Below are positions 34,590 to 44,460 of a stretch of 64,000 nucleotides of DNA, piece after piece (position 1 is the stretch's first letter; the number at the start of each line of letters is the position of its first letter). The notes under the pieces were generated by a model that made no database searches, was not told the DNA's origin, and saw only the letters and a program-made list of their open reading frames with translations. This DNA comes from Acidimicrobiales bacterium (GTDB taxonomy: Bacteria > Actinomycetota > Acidimicrobiia > Acidimicrobiales > Palsa-688), in assembly GCA_035533095.1 (NCBI GenBank), contig DATLUM010000037.1, positions 1 to 64,000 on the forward strand. The letters are read 5' to 3'. Made by a program: the position numbers and the translations under genes.

Positions 34590-37176
34590 CCGGCGCGGGA
34601 AACCAGCTCGTCAAGGCCTCGGTCATCTCGGCGCGCACCGGCGCTCCCGAGATCACGACGTCGACCATGGTCACCGAGGTATGGGTGTGCCCGCGCGCCC
34701 GGATCCGCCGCACAGGCACCCCGGCAGCCTCGAGCGCGTCGGCGTATGCCTGACCCTCATCGCGCAGGGGGTCGAAGTCGGCTGTCACGATCGCGGCCGG
34801 CGGAAGGCCTGAGAGCTCACCCCGTAGCGGCGCGACACGAGGATCCTGACGGTCTGCTGGCTCGACGTAGTGGTCGAGGAACCAGCGCATGAGCGCGGCG
34901 GTGAGGATGTACCCTTCGGCGTTCTCCTGGTACGAGGCGTGTCCCATGTCGCAGTCCGTTACGGGAGTGAGCATGAGTTGCCCGAGGATGTCAGGCCCGC
35001 CCGCGTCACGGGCAAGCTGGCACACTACCGCGCAGAGGTTGGCACCGGCGCTCCAGCCGGCGACGGCCAGCTGTCCGGGTATACCTCCGAGCTCGGTCGC
35101 GTGCGAAGCGATCCACTCGACTGCCGCGAACGCGTCATCGACCGCGGCGGGGAAGCGGGCTTCGGGAGCGTGGCGGTAGTCCACCGAGACGACCACCGCG
35201 CCCGACCGGACGCAGAGATCGCGGCACAACGGCTCGTCAGAATCCTTGGCACCCAGGACCCAGCCACCCCCGTGGAAGTAGGCGACCACGGGATGCGGCC
35301 CGGGGCCTTCCGGCCGGTAGAGGCGGTACTCCAGGTCGCCGGCTGGGCCCGGGAGCACGCCGTCGACGATCTCGCCGACTTCTGGGCCCGGGGGACGCTG
35401 AGTCGCGATCGCGTCCATAAAGGCCCGTGCATCGGCTACGGGAAGCGATTCGATCGGGGGAAGCCCGAGGGCTTCCATCGTTTGCAGCACGAGGGCCACG
35501 TCCGGCTGCATGCGGCGAACGACGCCATCTTGGCATTGTGAGCCTCCGGGTCCGTTCAGCTCGAAGCCGAGGTAGCCGTTCGCCGCTACGTCATCGCACG
35601 CGCCGCGGTAGTTGTCGACACCTCCGATATAGGGGAGAAACACCCGGGGCTTGCCCGGAACGTTGGCCCCCATGTACCACGAATTCGCCAGCGGGTACAG
35701 GGTGATGGCCGCGCAGTCGTCACAGTGCTGGTTCCAGCCCGCCTCGGCTGTCGGGGTGGGCTCGATGGTCTCGAAATTGTGTTCGCGCATGTACTCGAGG
35801 CAGTCGGCGATCCAGTCGGCGTGCTGTTCGATGGACACGACCATGTTGGACAGGACCGAGGGGCTCTGGGGTCCGGTGATCGCAAAGAAGTTGGGGAAGC
35901 CCACCGCGGTCAGGCCGAGATAGGTCGAAGGGCCGTCCGCCCATTTCTCCTTGAGCGTCAGACCCTCGCGGCCGGTGATGTCCACCGACACGAGGGCTCC
36001 GGTCACCGCGTCGAAGCCGGTGGCGAAGACGATCGAGTCGAACTCGAAGGACTCGTCCACAGTGTCGACACCTGTCTCGGTGATCGTGGAAATCGGTGTC
36101 TTGCGAAGGTCCACCAGGTGCACGTGGGGCAGGTTGAACGTCTGGAAGTAGTTGGTGTCGAGGCAGGGCCGTTTGGTCCCGAACGGGTAGTCCTTGGGGG
36201 AGAGCGCCTCGGCGGTGTCGGGATCGTCGACGATCGAGCGGATCTTCTCTCGGATCATCTCCGAGAGGATGTCGTTGGAGGCGAGGTTCACACCTTGGTC
36301 GGCGAACACGCTCAGGATCGCGAAGAGCTCTCCCGCCTCCCATGCCGCCTCGAACCGCTGGCGCCTGACCTCCTCCGGAGCGGTGACGCCCATGATCGCC
36401 GTCATCTCTGTCGGGACTCCGCCGCGCGACCACCTCGCAGACTCGCGGTAAGCCTCGCGGTCCGCGGCAAGGGCGGCCAAGCGCTCCGGATCTGGAGGGC
36501 CGTTGTGCGCCGGAACCGAGAAGTTCGGGGTCCGCTGGAACACGACGAGCTGCGAGGCCTCCTCGGCGATCAGAGGGATCGATTGGATGCCCGACGACCC
36601 GGTGCCGATGACGGCCACTCTCTTTCCCGTGAAATCCACCTTGTGGTGGGGCCACCGGCCGGTGAAGTAGACCTCCCCCTGGAAGCGGTCGACTCCCTCG
36701 ATGTCGGGGGCCTTCGGCAGCGACAAGCAGCCGGTAGCCATCACGTAATGACGGCACACGACGGTGTCGCCCTTGTCGGTAACCAGCCGCCAGCGGTTGG
36801 CATCCCCGTCCCACACTGCCGAGTCGACGCGGGTCGAGAAGACGATGTCCCTGCGAAGGTCGTAGCGGTTGGCTACGTGCTGCAGGTAGGACAGGATCTC
36901 CGGCTGCGTGGCGTACTTTTCCGACCAGCTCCATTCGCGTTCCAGCTCCGGATCGAAGCTGTAGGCATAGTCAGTGGTCGGGATGTCGCAGCGGGCCCCC
37001 GGGTACCGGTTCCAGTACCAGGTGCCGCCGACGTCGTCGGCCGACTCGAAGACCTTCGCGGAGAACCCTAGCCCGCGTAGTCGGTGCAGCAGGTACAGGC
37101 CGGCGAAGCCGGCGCCTACGACGACTACGTCGAGTTCGGTGTTGTCGGTCTTTGCCACGCCGTTCGTCGTTGCCAC
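34579..37176 (-). CDS. Baeyer-Villiger-type flavin monooxygenase fused to HSL-type esterase
   Basis: An 865-residue two-enzyme fusion. Residues 1-560: FAD site [10 protein letters not shown] (17-26), [23 protein letters not shown] site IGTGSSG (190-196) and ATGFD. The Baeyer-Villiger fingerprint reads [12 protein letters not shown] (165-176), with Phe171 where His is usual. Residues 600-865: hormone-sensitive-lipase esterase with HGGG (635-638), GWSAG (Ser709), Asp802 and His830. A natural route is ketone to ester by the first half and ester to alcohol plus acid by the second. No signal peptide. No related genes adjoin it. Confidence 0.87.
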   Translation of the reverse strand: MATTNGVAKTDNTELDVVVVGAGFAGLYLLHRLRGLGFSAKVFESADDVGGTWYWNRYPGARCDIPTTDYAYSFDPELEREWSWSEKYATQPEILSYLQHVANRYDLRRDIVFSTRVDSAVWDGDANRWRLVTDKGDTVVCRHYVMATGCLSLPKAPDIEGVDRFQGEVYFTGRWPHHKVDFTGKRVAVIGTGSSGIQSIPLIAEEASQLVVFQRTPNFSVPAHNGPPDPERLAALAADREAYRESARWSRGGVPTEMTAIMGVTAPEEVRRQRFEAAWEAGELFAILSVFADQGVNLASNDILSEMIREKIRSIVDDPDTAEALSPKDYPFGTKRPCLDTNYFQTFNLPHVHLVDLRKTPISTITETGVDTVDESFEFDSIVFATGFDAVTGALVSVDITGREGLTLKEKWADGPSTYLGLTAVGFPNFFAITGPQSPSVLSNMVVSIEQHADWIADCLEYMREHNFETIEPTPTAEAGWNQHCDDCAAITLYPLANSWYMGANVPGKPRVFLPYIGGVDNYRGACDDVAANGYLGFELNGPGGSQCQDGVVRRMQPDVALVLQTMEALGLPPIESLPVADARAFMDAIATQRPPGPEVGEIVDGVLPGPAGDLEYRLYRPEGPGPHPVVAYFHGGGWVLGAKDSDEPLCRDLCVRSGAVVVSVDYRHAPEARFPAAVDDAFAAVEWIASHATELGGIPGQLAVAGWSAGANLCAVVCQLARDAGGPDILGQLMLTPVTDCDMGHASYQENAEGYILTAALMRWFLDHYVEPADRQDPRVAPLRGELSGLPPAAIVTADFDPLRDEGQAYADALEAAGVPVRRIRARGHTHTSVTMVDVVISGAPVRAEMTEALTSWFPAPVRS

Positions 37177-37292
37177 CGTGAAATCCCCCGTTCATCCGAC
37201 CAGCGGCGCCCTGCATGCGGCGCCGGGTGCAGTCTCTCACCGCCGGCGCCGTTCGGTCGAGACAGGGCGGGGACCCCGGATTGATCCCGCTG

Positions 37293-39857
37293 CTAGAACC
37301 CAGCCGGGGCGCTCGGCAGGGCGACGGCACCGGCCTCTTGGAGAAGATCGGTGGCCACCTTGTGGATCGGTGCCAAACCGCCGGCGAGGCCGAGCCCGCC
37401 GGTGACCGACGCCAACCCTGCCAGGGTGCCGATAGCCAGGCGAGCAGGGATCAGGCGCGACGCTCGCGCGACCGACACCTGGATCACTTCCTCCTCACGC
37501 AATGCCGAGAGGACGGACCCCACGTTGCGGATCATTACGTCGGTCCAGGTCCCGTTCGGTCCAATGCCCGCGAGGACCTCCGCCAGCCGCCACGGCGGCA
37601 TCACAAGCGGCTCGGGCGCCCGCGACGCGGGTTCGTCGAGCCCGTCTAGGAGAAGCACTCGCGGTGGGTCGGTGAGGAAAGTCTCGATGTCGCCGGCCGG
37701 GACCGCTGGGCTGAAGAGGAACCCTTGCAACAGGTCGCAGGCGTGGTCGGAGAGAAACTGGAGCTGGCTTTGCGTCTCGACCCCTTCGGCGACCACCGAC
37801 AGGCCGAGGCTGTGGGCCAAGTCGATGACCGCCCCGACGATCGGGGCGCCTCCGCCGGTGTCGATCTTGCGCACGAAGGAGGGGTCGATCTTGATGGCAT
37901 CCACCGGCATGTCGGTCAGGTAGGTGAGGGCGCTGTAGCCCGTGCCGAAATCGTCGATTGAGCAGCGCACGCCCATCTCACGAAGGTCGCCGAGGCTGCG
38001 AGCGGTCTCCTTCATGTGCTCGATCAGCACGCTCTCGGTGACTTCGAGCTCCAGCAGCGTCGGGTCGAGCCCGGTGCGGGCGAGGACGTTCTCGACTATC
38101 CGCACCACCGACTGGCGTACGAACTGGCGGGGGGACACATTGACGGCGACGGGGAGGCGCGGGTAGCCCTTCTCCTGCCACTCCTTCGCCTGCAGGCAGG
38201 CGCTCTCGAGCACCCACTCGCCGAGCGACGCGATCAGGCTGGTCTCCTCGGCTAGCGGAATGAACGCCGACGGCGGGATGAAGCCGAGACGCGGGTGGTG
38301 CCACCGGGCCAGTGCCTCGACACCTTTGATCTCCAACCCCCCGAGCCCGAACTTGGGCTGGTAGTGCACCGCCATCTGGCCTCGCTGAAGCGCCCCCCGC
38401 AAGCTCGACTCGAGCACGAATCGCAGCTCGGCACGGGCGCTCATCGCGGAGTTGTAGACCATGTAGGTGCTTCTGCCGGCCGCTTTGGCCTGGTACATGG
38501 CCGTGTCGGCGTTCTTCATGAGGGTTTCACCGTCCGTTCCGTCGTCCGGGTGGATCGCCACGCCGATGCTGGTCTGAACCGGCAGCAGTTTGTCGCCGAC
38601 GTGGAACGGCTCTGCGAATGCGCCAAGTAGCCGATGCGCCAGGTTGGCCGCGCGTTCCTTGCCCCCAACGTCGGGCATGAGGATGGTGAACTCGTCTCCG
38701 CCCATACGCGCGAGGACGTCGCAGGAGCGGAGCCGAGATTGCAGTCTCTGCACTACTGCCTGCAGAACTTGGTTGCCAACGGCGTGGCCGAGGCTGTCGT
38801 TGATGCTCTTGAACCGGTCGAGATCCAAGAACATCACCGCCAGGCTGCTGCCGCCGCGACCGGCCTCGATGAGCGCCGCGTCGAGGCGGTCGTCAAAGAG
38901 CTTGCGGTTGCAGACACCAGTCAGGGGATCGTGCTGCGCGCGGTACTCCGCTGAAGAACGGGCGAAGACCAAATAGAGCAGGTAAAGCACGATCAGTATC
39001 GGCAGCACTACCGAACCAGTCGCGAGAACCGCCAGGTTCGCGCGAGCGTGCAGAACCACTGTCGTCGCCAGCGTTGCTGGAGCTACCAGCGCCGCCACGA
39101 GGATCATGGCGATCTGGGCCCAGCCTGGTGGTGAGGAACGGAACGGCACGGGGTCCAGAGGGCGACGCTGACTCGGGTGCAAGATGGCGCACGCCCACAG
39201 GCACAGGCCCAACAGCTCGACTGCGTCAACGGGAACCGAGGACCACTGCGCGCCGGCGAGATATAGGGACGTCGCCGCGGCGTGGGCCACGAACAGGCAC
39301 GCGAACCCACCCAGCAGGTAGCGGTAGGCGATGGGCTGGCGGTGTCCCGGCGCGCTGGTGCTGCAGCCCATCCACAGCATCAGGAAAGCCAGCAGAGGAG
39401 CGGCCATCGTCGAGAGCTCCCGTCCGGGATACCAACCGAGCTCCGGAACGACGAACAGGGCGACCAACGGCACCATGAGGGCGAGGATCGAAACGGCGGC
39501 GCCCGCCAACGATTCGACCCAGCGACCCGGCAGGCGTTGATGCAGCGCGAGAGCCAGGCCGGCGACGGCCACTGCCTCGCCGCAGATCGTCAGCGACAGC
39601 GAAAGGGCGGAGGGTGCGGCGAAAGTCGCGAGGTCGCCCCGCCCGACGATCACGCCGGCGACGTTCGCGGCGAGTCCGAGGGTGATGATCCCCCACGGAG
39701 CCAGCCACTCGAGCCCAGCCCGGCCGTTAGACCACAGGCCGTAACCGGCAGCACCGCACACGAGCACCGCGACGACAACAGCGGTGAAACCCGGGTCGGT
39801 CACGGTGGCGAGCCGAATGCTCCCCGCTATCGCTGTGATCACTACAGCTGCCTTCAT
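37293..39857 (-). CDS. membrane GGDEF-EAL protein (c-di-GMP turnover)
   Basis: An 854-residue protein from ATG 39857 (the frame is open to 39962). About nine or ten membrane helices occupy the first 330 residues. The GGDEF domain is intact (LARMGGDEF) with the RxxD inhibitory site RSCD five residues before it. The EAL domain keeps EALARW, NVSPRQF, LEVTES, IDDFGTGYS, KIDPSF and EGVET, so both synthesis and hydrolysis are possible. About 110 C-terminal residues after EAL include a hydrophobic stretch. It diverges from another GGDEF-EAL gene at 40121. Confidence 0.88.
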   Translation of the reverse strand: MKAAVVITAIAGSIRLATVTDPGFTAVVVAVLVCGAAGYGLWSNGRAGLEWLAPWGIITLGLAANVAGVIVGRGDLATFAAPSALSLSLTICGEAVAVAGLALALHQRLPGRWVESLAGAAVSILALMVPLVALFVVPELGWYPGRELSTMAAPLLAFLMLWMGCSTSAPGHRQPIAYRYLLGGFACLFVAHAAATSLYLAGAQWSSVPVDAVELLGLCLWACAILHPSQRRPLDPVPFRSSPPGWAQIAMILVAALVAPATLATTVVLHARANLAVLATGSVVLPILIVLYLLYLVFARSSAEYRAQHDPLTGVCNRKLFDDRLDAALIEAGRGGSSLAVMFLDLDRFKSINDSLGHAVGNQVLQAVVQRLQSRLRSCDVLARMGGDEFTILMPDVGGKERAANLAHRLLGAFAEPFHVGDKLLPVQTSIGVAIHPDDGTDGETLMKNADTAMYQAKAAGRSTYMVYNSAMSARAELRFVLESSLRGALQRGQMAVHYQPKFGLGGLEIKGVEALARWHHPRLGFIPPSAFIPLAEETSLIASLGEWVLESACLQAKEWQEKGYPRLPVAVNVSPRQFVRQSVVRIVENVLARTGLDPTLLELEVTESVLIEHMKETARSLGDLREMGVRCSIDDFGTGYSALTYLTDMPVDAIKIDPSFVRKIDTGGGAPIVGAVIDLAHSLGLSVVAEGVETQSQLQFLSDHACDLLQGFLFSPAVPAGDIETFLTDPPRVLLLDGLDEPASRAPEPLVMPPWRLAEVLAGIGPNGTWTDVMIRNVGSVLSALREEEVIQVSVARASRLIPARLAIGTLAGLASVTGGLGLAGGLAPIHKVATDLLQEAGAVALPSAPAGF

Positions 39858-40120
39858 CCGCTGCCTACCCTTTTGCCCCTTGTCGATCCGATCTCTCTGA
39901 TGCGGACCAGTGGCGACTGATGGTGTGCCGGCAATCACACAGCGACATAAACGGAGGCTCAATCAGGTTCTCGGTTCACGCTTTGCCTGTTTGCACCTTC
40001 GCCGTCTTCCGGGTAGGTGCGATTGTGAACAGCCTTTGGGCGCAAAACCGGTAAAGGGGGTCCATCGTCTGGCCGAATCCCTTGTCCAATGGGGAAGACC
40101 GACCCGCAGCGGGAGGAGCA

Positions 40121-41902
40121 GTGATCGACACTGCGTCCGTCGACACGAGCGCCGGCTCGTCGTCTGAGCTAGCGCTGCTCGGCGAGCGTCTGCAGGCTCA
40201 CTCCAAAGAGGTTGCCAACGCGGTGCTCGACTGGTGGCTCGCCCGCCATCCTGAGTCGAAGCGCACTTCCGACATGCACGTGCGCGACGACATCCTCCGT
40301 ACGACGTGCCTCGGAGCCACGACGCTCGGTCGTTTCCTGGTCACAGGGCAGCTTCCCAGCTCGAAGGAACGCGACGACATGGCTGCTCCGGGCGCGGCGC
40401 CTCTCCACGACACGATCTCGATCGGGGAGCTGACCAAGCTGTACCTCGCCTGGCGCGATATCACGTGCGAGCGGCTTGCTCTGTACGCAACTCAACTCGG
40501 AGTCGGCAAAGAGGCTCTGCGCTCGGCTCAGGACATCGCCAGAGTGGGATCGGACAGCTCGATCGTCAACGTGATCCGGCAGTTCGACGCAGCCCACCGG
40601 AGGTTGAGGGAGCAGCTGGCACACAACGCCGTGCACGACGGGCTGACCGGGCTGCCCAACCGGACGCTGCTCGTCGACCGCCTCGATCAACTGGTCGGCC
40701 AGCCGCATCGCCGGCAGCGGTTCGCAGCCCTGTTCATAGACATCGACCGGTTCAAGTCGGTCAATGACCTCGCGGGCCACGCGACCGGCGACGAACTGTT
40801 GATTGCGGTGGCGACCCGGCTGCGAGGCGTGGTGCGAGTTGGCGACACCATCGCCCGCCTCGGCGGCGACGAGTTCGTCATCCTCTGCCCTGACCTCGCC
40901 GACCCTTTGCGGGAGGCATCGGCGGTGGCGGAGCGGGTGACCGCGGTGATCGGCCAGCCGTTCCATTTGGGTGACCCGCCGCAGGACTTCTACGTTTCCG
41001 CCAGTGTGGGGGTCGGACTGGCAGCTCCGGGAGACAGTGCCGAGTCGTTGTTGTCCCGTGCGGATGCTGCGATGTATGCGGCGAAGAACCGCGGCGGATG
41101 CGGCCATCAGATCTACGACGAGAGCGTCGACCGGAGCATCAAGCGGCGCCCCGAACTGCTCAACGACCTACACGGTGCGGCCGACCGCGGGGAGATTTCG
41201 ATCCACTACCAGCCGGTCGTCGACCTAGCCAGCGGGGACGTGGTCTGCATGGAGGCGCTGGCACGCTGGCACCACCCGCAGTTCGGCCCGGTCCGCCCGG
41301 ACGAGTTCATCCCCCTCGCCGAGGAAAGCGGGGTCATCAACGGGCTCGGAAGGTGGGTTCTCTCGCGCGCGCTGCGGGATTGCGCTCGCTGGAGACGGGC
41401 CGGAAGACCGGGCGTCGGCGTCGCTGTCAACGTCTCCGGGCGCCAGTTGGGCGACGAGGGTCTCGCTGAGTACATCGCCGGCATCCTCGCGGAGACCGGT
41501 TTGAAGCCCAGCGCCGTCACGCTCGAGATCACCGAGAGTGTGATCGTCACCGTCGAATCGGCCGCACAACGGGTACTTCGTGACCTGAAGGCGACAGGGG
41601 TACGGCTGTCGATCGACGACTTCGGGACCGGATACTCGTCCCTCGCGTACCTACGCTGCCTGCCGATCGACGTCCTGAAGGTCGACCGCAGCTTCGTGTC
41701 CGGTCTGGGTGAGGAGGGCAGGGACACGGCGATCGTCACCGCCATGGTCGAACTGGCCCACAGCTTGAAGCTCGCCGTCGTCGCCGAGGGCGTAGAGACG
41801 CCCACGGAGTTGGAGATGGTCAAACGGGCCGGATGCGACGAGGCGCAGGGCTACCTCCTCGGGCGGCCAGAGCCGCCGGCGCAATCCTGCGCCAACGACT
41901 GA
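40121..41902 (+). CDS. soluble GGDEF-EAL protein with N-terminal sensor domain
   Basis: A 593-residue protein. The first 165 residues are helical (LALLGERLQAHSKEVANAVL, IGELTKLYLAWRDITCERLA), like sensor domains of the RsbR/globin-coupled kind, but no haem ligand is obvious. The GGDEF domain has RVGD and LGGDEF. The EAL domain has EALARW, VNVSGRQ, LEITES, IDDFGTGYSS, KVDRSF and EGVET. GTG 40121 lies four bases after GGGAGG; TTG 40082 is upstream without one. It sits between two membrane-bound GGDEF-EAL proteins. Confidence 0.86.
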   Translation: MIDTASVDTSAGSSSELALLGERLQAHSKEVANAVLDWWLARHPESKRTSDMHVRDDILRTTCLGATTLGRFLVTGQLPSSKERDDMAAPGAAPLHDTISIGELTKLYLAWRDITCERLALYATQLGVGKEALRSAQDIARVGSDSSIVNVIRQFDAAHRRLREQLAHNAVHDGLTGLPNRTLLVDRLDQLVGQPHRRQRFAALFIDIDRFKSVNDLAGHATGDELLIAVATRLRGVVRVGDTIARLGGDEFVILCPDLADPLREASAVAERVTAVIGQPFHLGDPPQDFYVSASVGVGLAAPGDSAESLLSRADAAMYAAKNRGGCGHQIYDESVDRSIKRRPELLNDLHGAADRGEISIHYQPVVDLASGDVVCMEALARWHHPQFGPVRPDEFIPLAEESGVINGLGRWVLSRALRDCARWRRAGRPGVGVAVNVSGRQLGDEGLAEYIAGILAETGLKPSAVTLEITESVIVTVESAAQRVLRDLKATGVRLSIDDFGTGYSSLAYLRCLPIDVLKVDRSFVSGLGEEGRDTAIVTAMVELAHSLKLAVVAEGVETPTELEMVKRAGCDEAQGYLLGRPEPPAQSCAND

Positions 41903-41985
41903 CCCATACCGGCGAGTAGTCACAACGGGCTATTTATACGTGGACCGCTACAGGAGATAGCAGGCCCGAACCGATACTTCCCGCG

Positions 41986-44412
41986 ATGGCGATCCGTTGG
42001 GGGGCCCCGGCCGTGGCTCTGCAAGGCGGGGGGCGGCGCGGCGACCGGCGAGTGCGGCGCGGGACGATCGCCAATGCCCTGCGCCGGGTGCCGGTCGCGA
42101 TCGGCTGCGGAGGGGTGGCCGCCCTGTCGCTCGCGGCGACGCAGCGCGGAGCCACTGAACGTGTCTCGACCAATGTCGTCACGATCATGGTCGTCGCCGC
42201 GCTTCTTGTACATGGGCCGCGTCGCCGCGATCTTCTCAGGCGCACCCGGCTGTTCCTGCTGGCGGCCCTGGGCACCGCATTCACCGCTGCCGTTTTGCCT
42301 CCGCTGTACGACGCCGTCGTCGGCCACGCTCCGCCAACGCCCTGGATCTCGGACTACATAGGGCTCGGCTACGTGCCGTTCGCCGTCGCGGGGCTGCTCT
42401 CATTCCCGACGGCGTCACCGAGACTTGGTCACCGTGCCAGGGCACTCGCAGACGGGCTGCTCGCCGGGACCTCGCTCTGGTACCTGCTTCTCACCCTCGG
42501 AGTGAGCCGCGGGACCGACGGACGAGGAATCGCTGGCGTCGTTGCCCTCGCCTACCCAGTCGGCGACGTATTCGTTCTCTCCGCCGGCCTGGCGGTCCTT
42601 GCCCGCACGTCCGCCCTGTGCCGGCGGATGGTGTTGTGGATGGTGGCCGGCTTCGGCGTGGTAGCGGCCAACGACATCTGGTCCGCGATGTCCCACGGTG
42701 CAGCCGCGCAAAAGGGCTCGCAAATGCTCTACCAGGCGGCTTTGGTGCTCTTCGTCGGCGCGGCTGCCACGCCTCCCACGCCAGCCGAAACCAGGGACGA
42801 CCTGGCCGGAGGATCGTCCTGGGCGTTCTCGGTTGCGCCGTTCCTCCCGCTGTTCGCCTGCATGGTGATGACAACGCGGACGATCCTGAGAGACGAGGGC
42901 ATGCCTCGGGCCGAGGTGATTCCCGCGTTGGGAGTGGCGATCGCCCTGGGAATACGGCAGCTGGCGGCCTCGCGCGACCGCCAGCGGCTGGTCCTGGCCC
43001 TGCTCGACCGCGAGAAATCGCTCGAAGCCGCCCTGCGGCGCGACGAGCTCACGGGTCTGGCGAACAGGCTCGGGCTGACCGAGTGGCTGGATCACGCGTT
43101 GGCGCGAGCGTCGTTGGGGCCGGTCGCGATCGCCCTTCTCGACCTCGACGACTTCAAGCTGATCAACGACAACCACGGCCACGCCGTCGGCGACGGGGTG
43201 CTGCAGGAGATCGCGCGCCGCCTCACCGACGCCGTGCGGCGTGACGACGTCGTGGCGCGCCTGGGAGGCGACGAGTTCGCGGTCATCGCCACGGGCGTCG
43301 ACGAGGAGCGGCGCCACCGCTTAGCGGAGAGGCTGCTTCGTTGCTTCGACGCGCCGATCGAGATCGGCGAGCAGCGCTTCGTCGTCGCGACGAGCATCGG
43401 GATCGTCGTCGGCCAGCGGGGCGAAAGCGGCAGCGGGCTTCTCTCCCACGCGGACGCCGCCATGTATCGCGCCAAGGCGGAGCGCGCCGGGTCGAGCACC
43501 GTCAAGGTGCTGACCGGAGAGGACCGCAGAGACGTCTCCCGGGACCTGAGGATCAGGGAAGAGATAGCGGCGCCGGAGATGCGCCAGATCCATGTCGTCT
43601 ACCAGCCGGTCGTCGACCTGGCGACCGGCTGGATCAGAGGAGTGGAAGCACTCGCCAGGTGGCGCCACCCGGAGCTGGGATCGGTCCGCCCCGACGTGTT
43701 CATCCCCTTCGCCGAACAGGCCGGCAGCATCGGTGCCATCGGTGACCACGTCCTCGCGACGGCACTCGCTGACCTGGTGGAGCTGCAGGGGCTGCGCCCG
43801 GCCCACCGGCTGGCCGTCGGGGTCAACGTCTCGCCTCGCCAGCTCGCCTCGTCCGGCTTCGTCGAACGAGTCCTCGCGCTCATCGAGTGGCATTCCCTTG
43901 CCGCCGATCAGCTCGTGCTCGAGATCACCGAGCAAGCCTTCGAAGCCGACCTCGAGCCGGTCGCCGAGTCGGTAGGGCGCCTCGCCGCCGCCGGCGTCTC
44001 GATTGCGGTCGACGACTTCGGGACGGGCTACTCCTCGCTCCGGTACCTCCAGCGATTGCGGCTCGAGATCATGAAGATCGACCGCACCTTCGTCTCGGAG
44101 GTCATGACCTGCAACACCAGCCGCGACCTCGTGTGCGCTGTAGCGGCGATGGGCAACACCCTCGGTCTGCAGGTGATCGCCGAAGGAATCGAGACGATCG
44201 ACCAGCTGCGCATCCTCCAGGAGATCAACTGCGAGCTCGGGCAGGGCTACCTCTTCAGCCCGCCCATGCACGTATCGGACATGGCACGCCTACTCGAGCG
44301 CGAGCACGTCTATCCCGTCGGCGCCGGCGAGGCGGCCCCTGTACTGATCCCGGGACCCGCGAAACCGCCGGCGGGCGTAGTGCCAGCGCAGGGTGCCCTG
44401 CCTGCGCGCTGA
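41986..44412 (+). CDS. membrane GGDEF-EAL protein (c-di-GMP turnover)
   Basis: An 808-residue protein. An Arg-rich N terminus and eight to nine hydrophobic helices (residues about 35-320, MASE-like sensor) lead to a GGDEF domain (RRDD inhibitory site, then LGGDEF) and an EAL domain with EALARW, VNVSPRQL, LEITEQ, VDDFGTGYSS, KIDRTF and EGIET. All active-site motifs are intact, so it may make or break c-di-GMP depending on signal. It follows the previous GGDEF-EAL gene by 83 bases in the same direction. Confidence 0.87.
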   Translation: MAIRWGAPAVALQGGGRRGDRRVRRGTIANALRRVPVAIGCGGVAALSLAATQRGATERVSTNVVTIMVVAALLVHGPRRRDLLRRTRLFLLAALGTAFTAAVLPPLYDAVVGHAPPTPWISDYIGLGYVPFAVAGLLSFPTASPRLGHRARALADGLLAGTSLWYLLLTLGVSRGTDGRGIAGVVALAYPVGDVFVLSAGLAVLARTSALCRRMVLWMVAGFGVVAANDIWSAMSHGAAAQKGSQMLYQAALVLFVGAAATPPTPAETRDDLAGGSSWAFSVAPFLPLFACMVMTTRTILRDEGMPRAEVIPALGVAIALGIRQLAASRDRQRLVLALLDREKSLEAALRRDELTGLANRLGLTEWLDHALARASLGPVAIALLDLDDFKLINDNHGHAVGDGVLQEIARRLTDAVRRDDVVARLGGDEFAVIATGVDEERRHRLAERLLRCFDAPIEIGEQRFVVATSIGIVVGQRGESGSGLLSHADAAMYRAKAERAGSSTVKVLTGEDRRDVSRDLRIREEIAAPEMRQIHVVYQPVVDLATGWIRGVEALARWRHPELGSVRPDVFIPFAEQAGSIGAIGDHVLATALADLVELQGLRPAHRLAVGVNVSPRQLASSGFVERVLALIEWHSLAADQLVLEITEQAFEADLEPVAESVGRLAAAGVSIAVDDFGTGYSSLRYLQRLRLEIMKIDRTFVSEVMTCNTSRDLVCAVAAMGNTLGLQVIAEGIETIDQLRILQEINCELGQGYLFSPPMHVSDMARLLEREHVYPVGAGEAAPVLIPGPAKPPAGVVPAQGALPAR

Positions 44413-44460
44413 TCCGTATTCCCGCTCCTACACTCTCCCTAGGCAGGGGAGGGAGGGCAC

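Noticed and set aside
39970-40080. Possible cyclic-di-GMP riboswitch before the GGDEF-EAL gene at 40121
   Set aside because: A GGGCGCAAAACC stretch recalls the GACGCAAAGCC box, but the GGGCAAACC partner helix and the closing stem are not found.
37293-44412. Prophage or insertion sequence in the accessory block
   Set aside because: No transposase, integrase, terminal inverted repeats or attachment site duplication was seen anywhere between rplL and rpoB.
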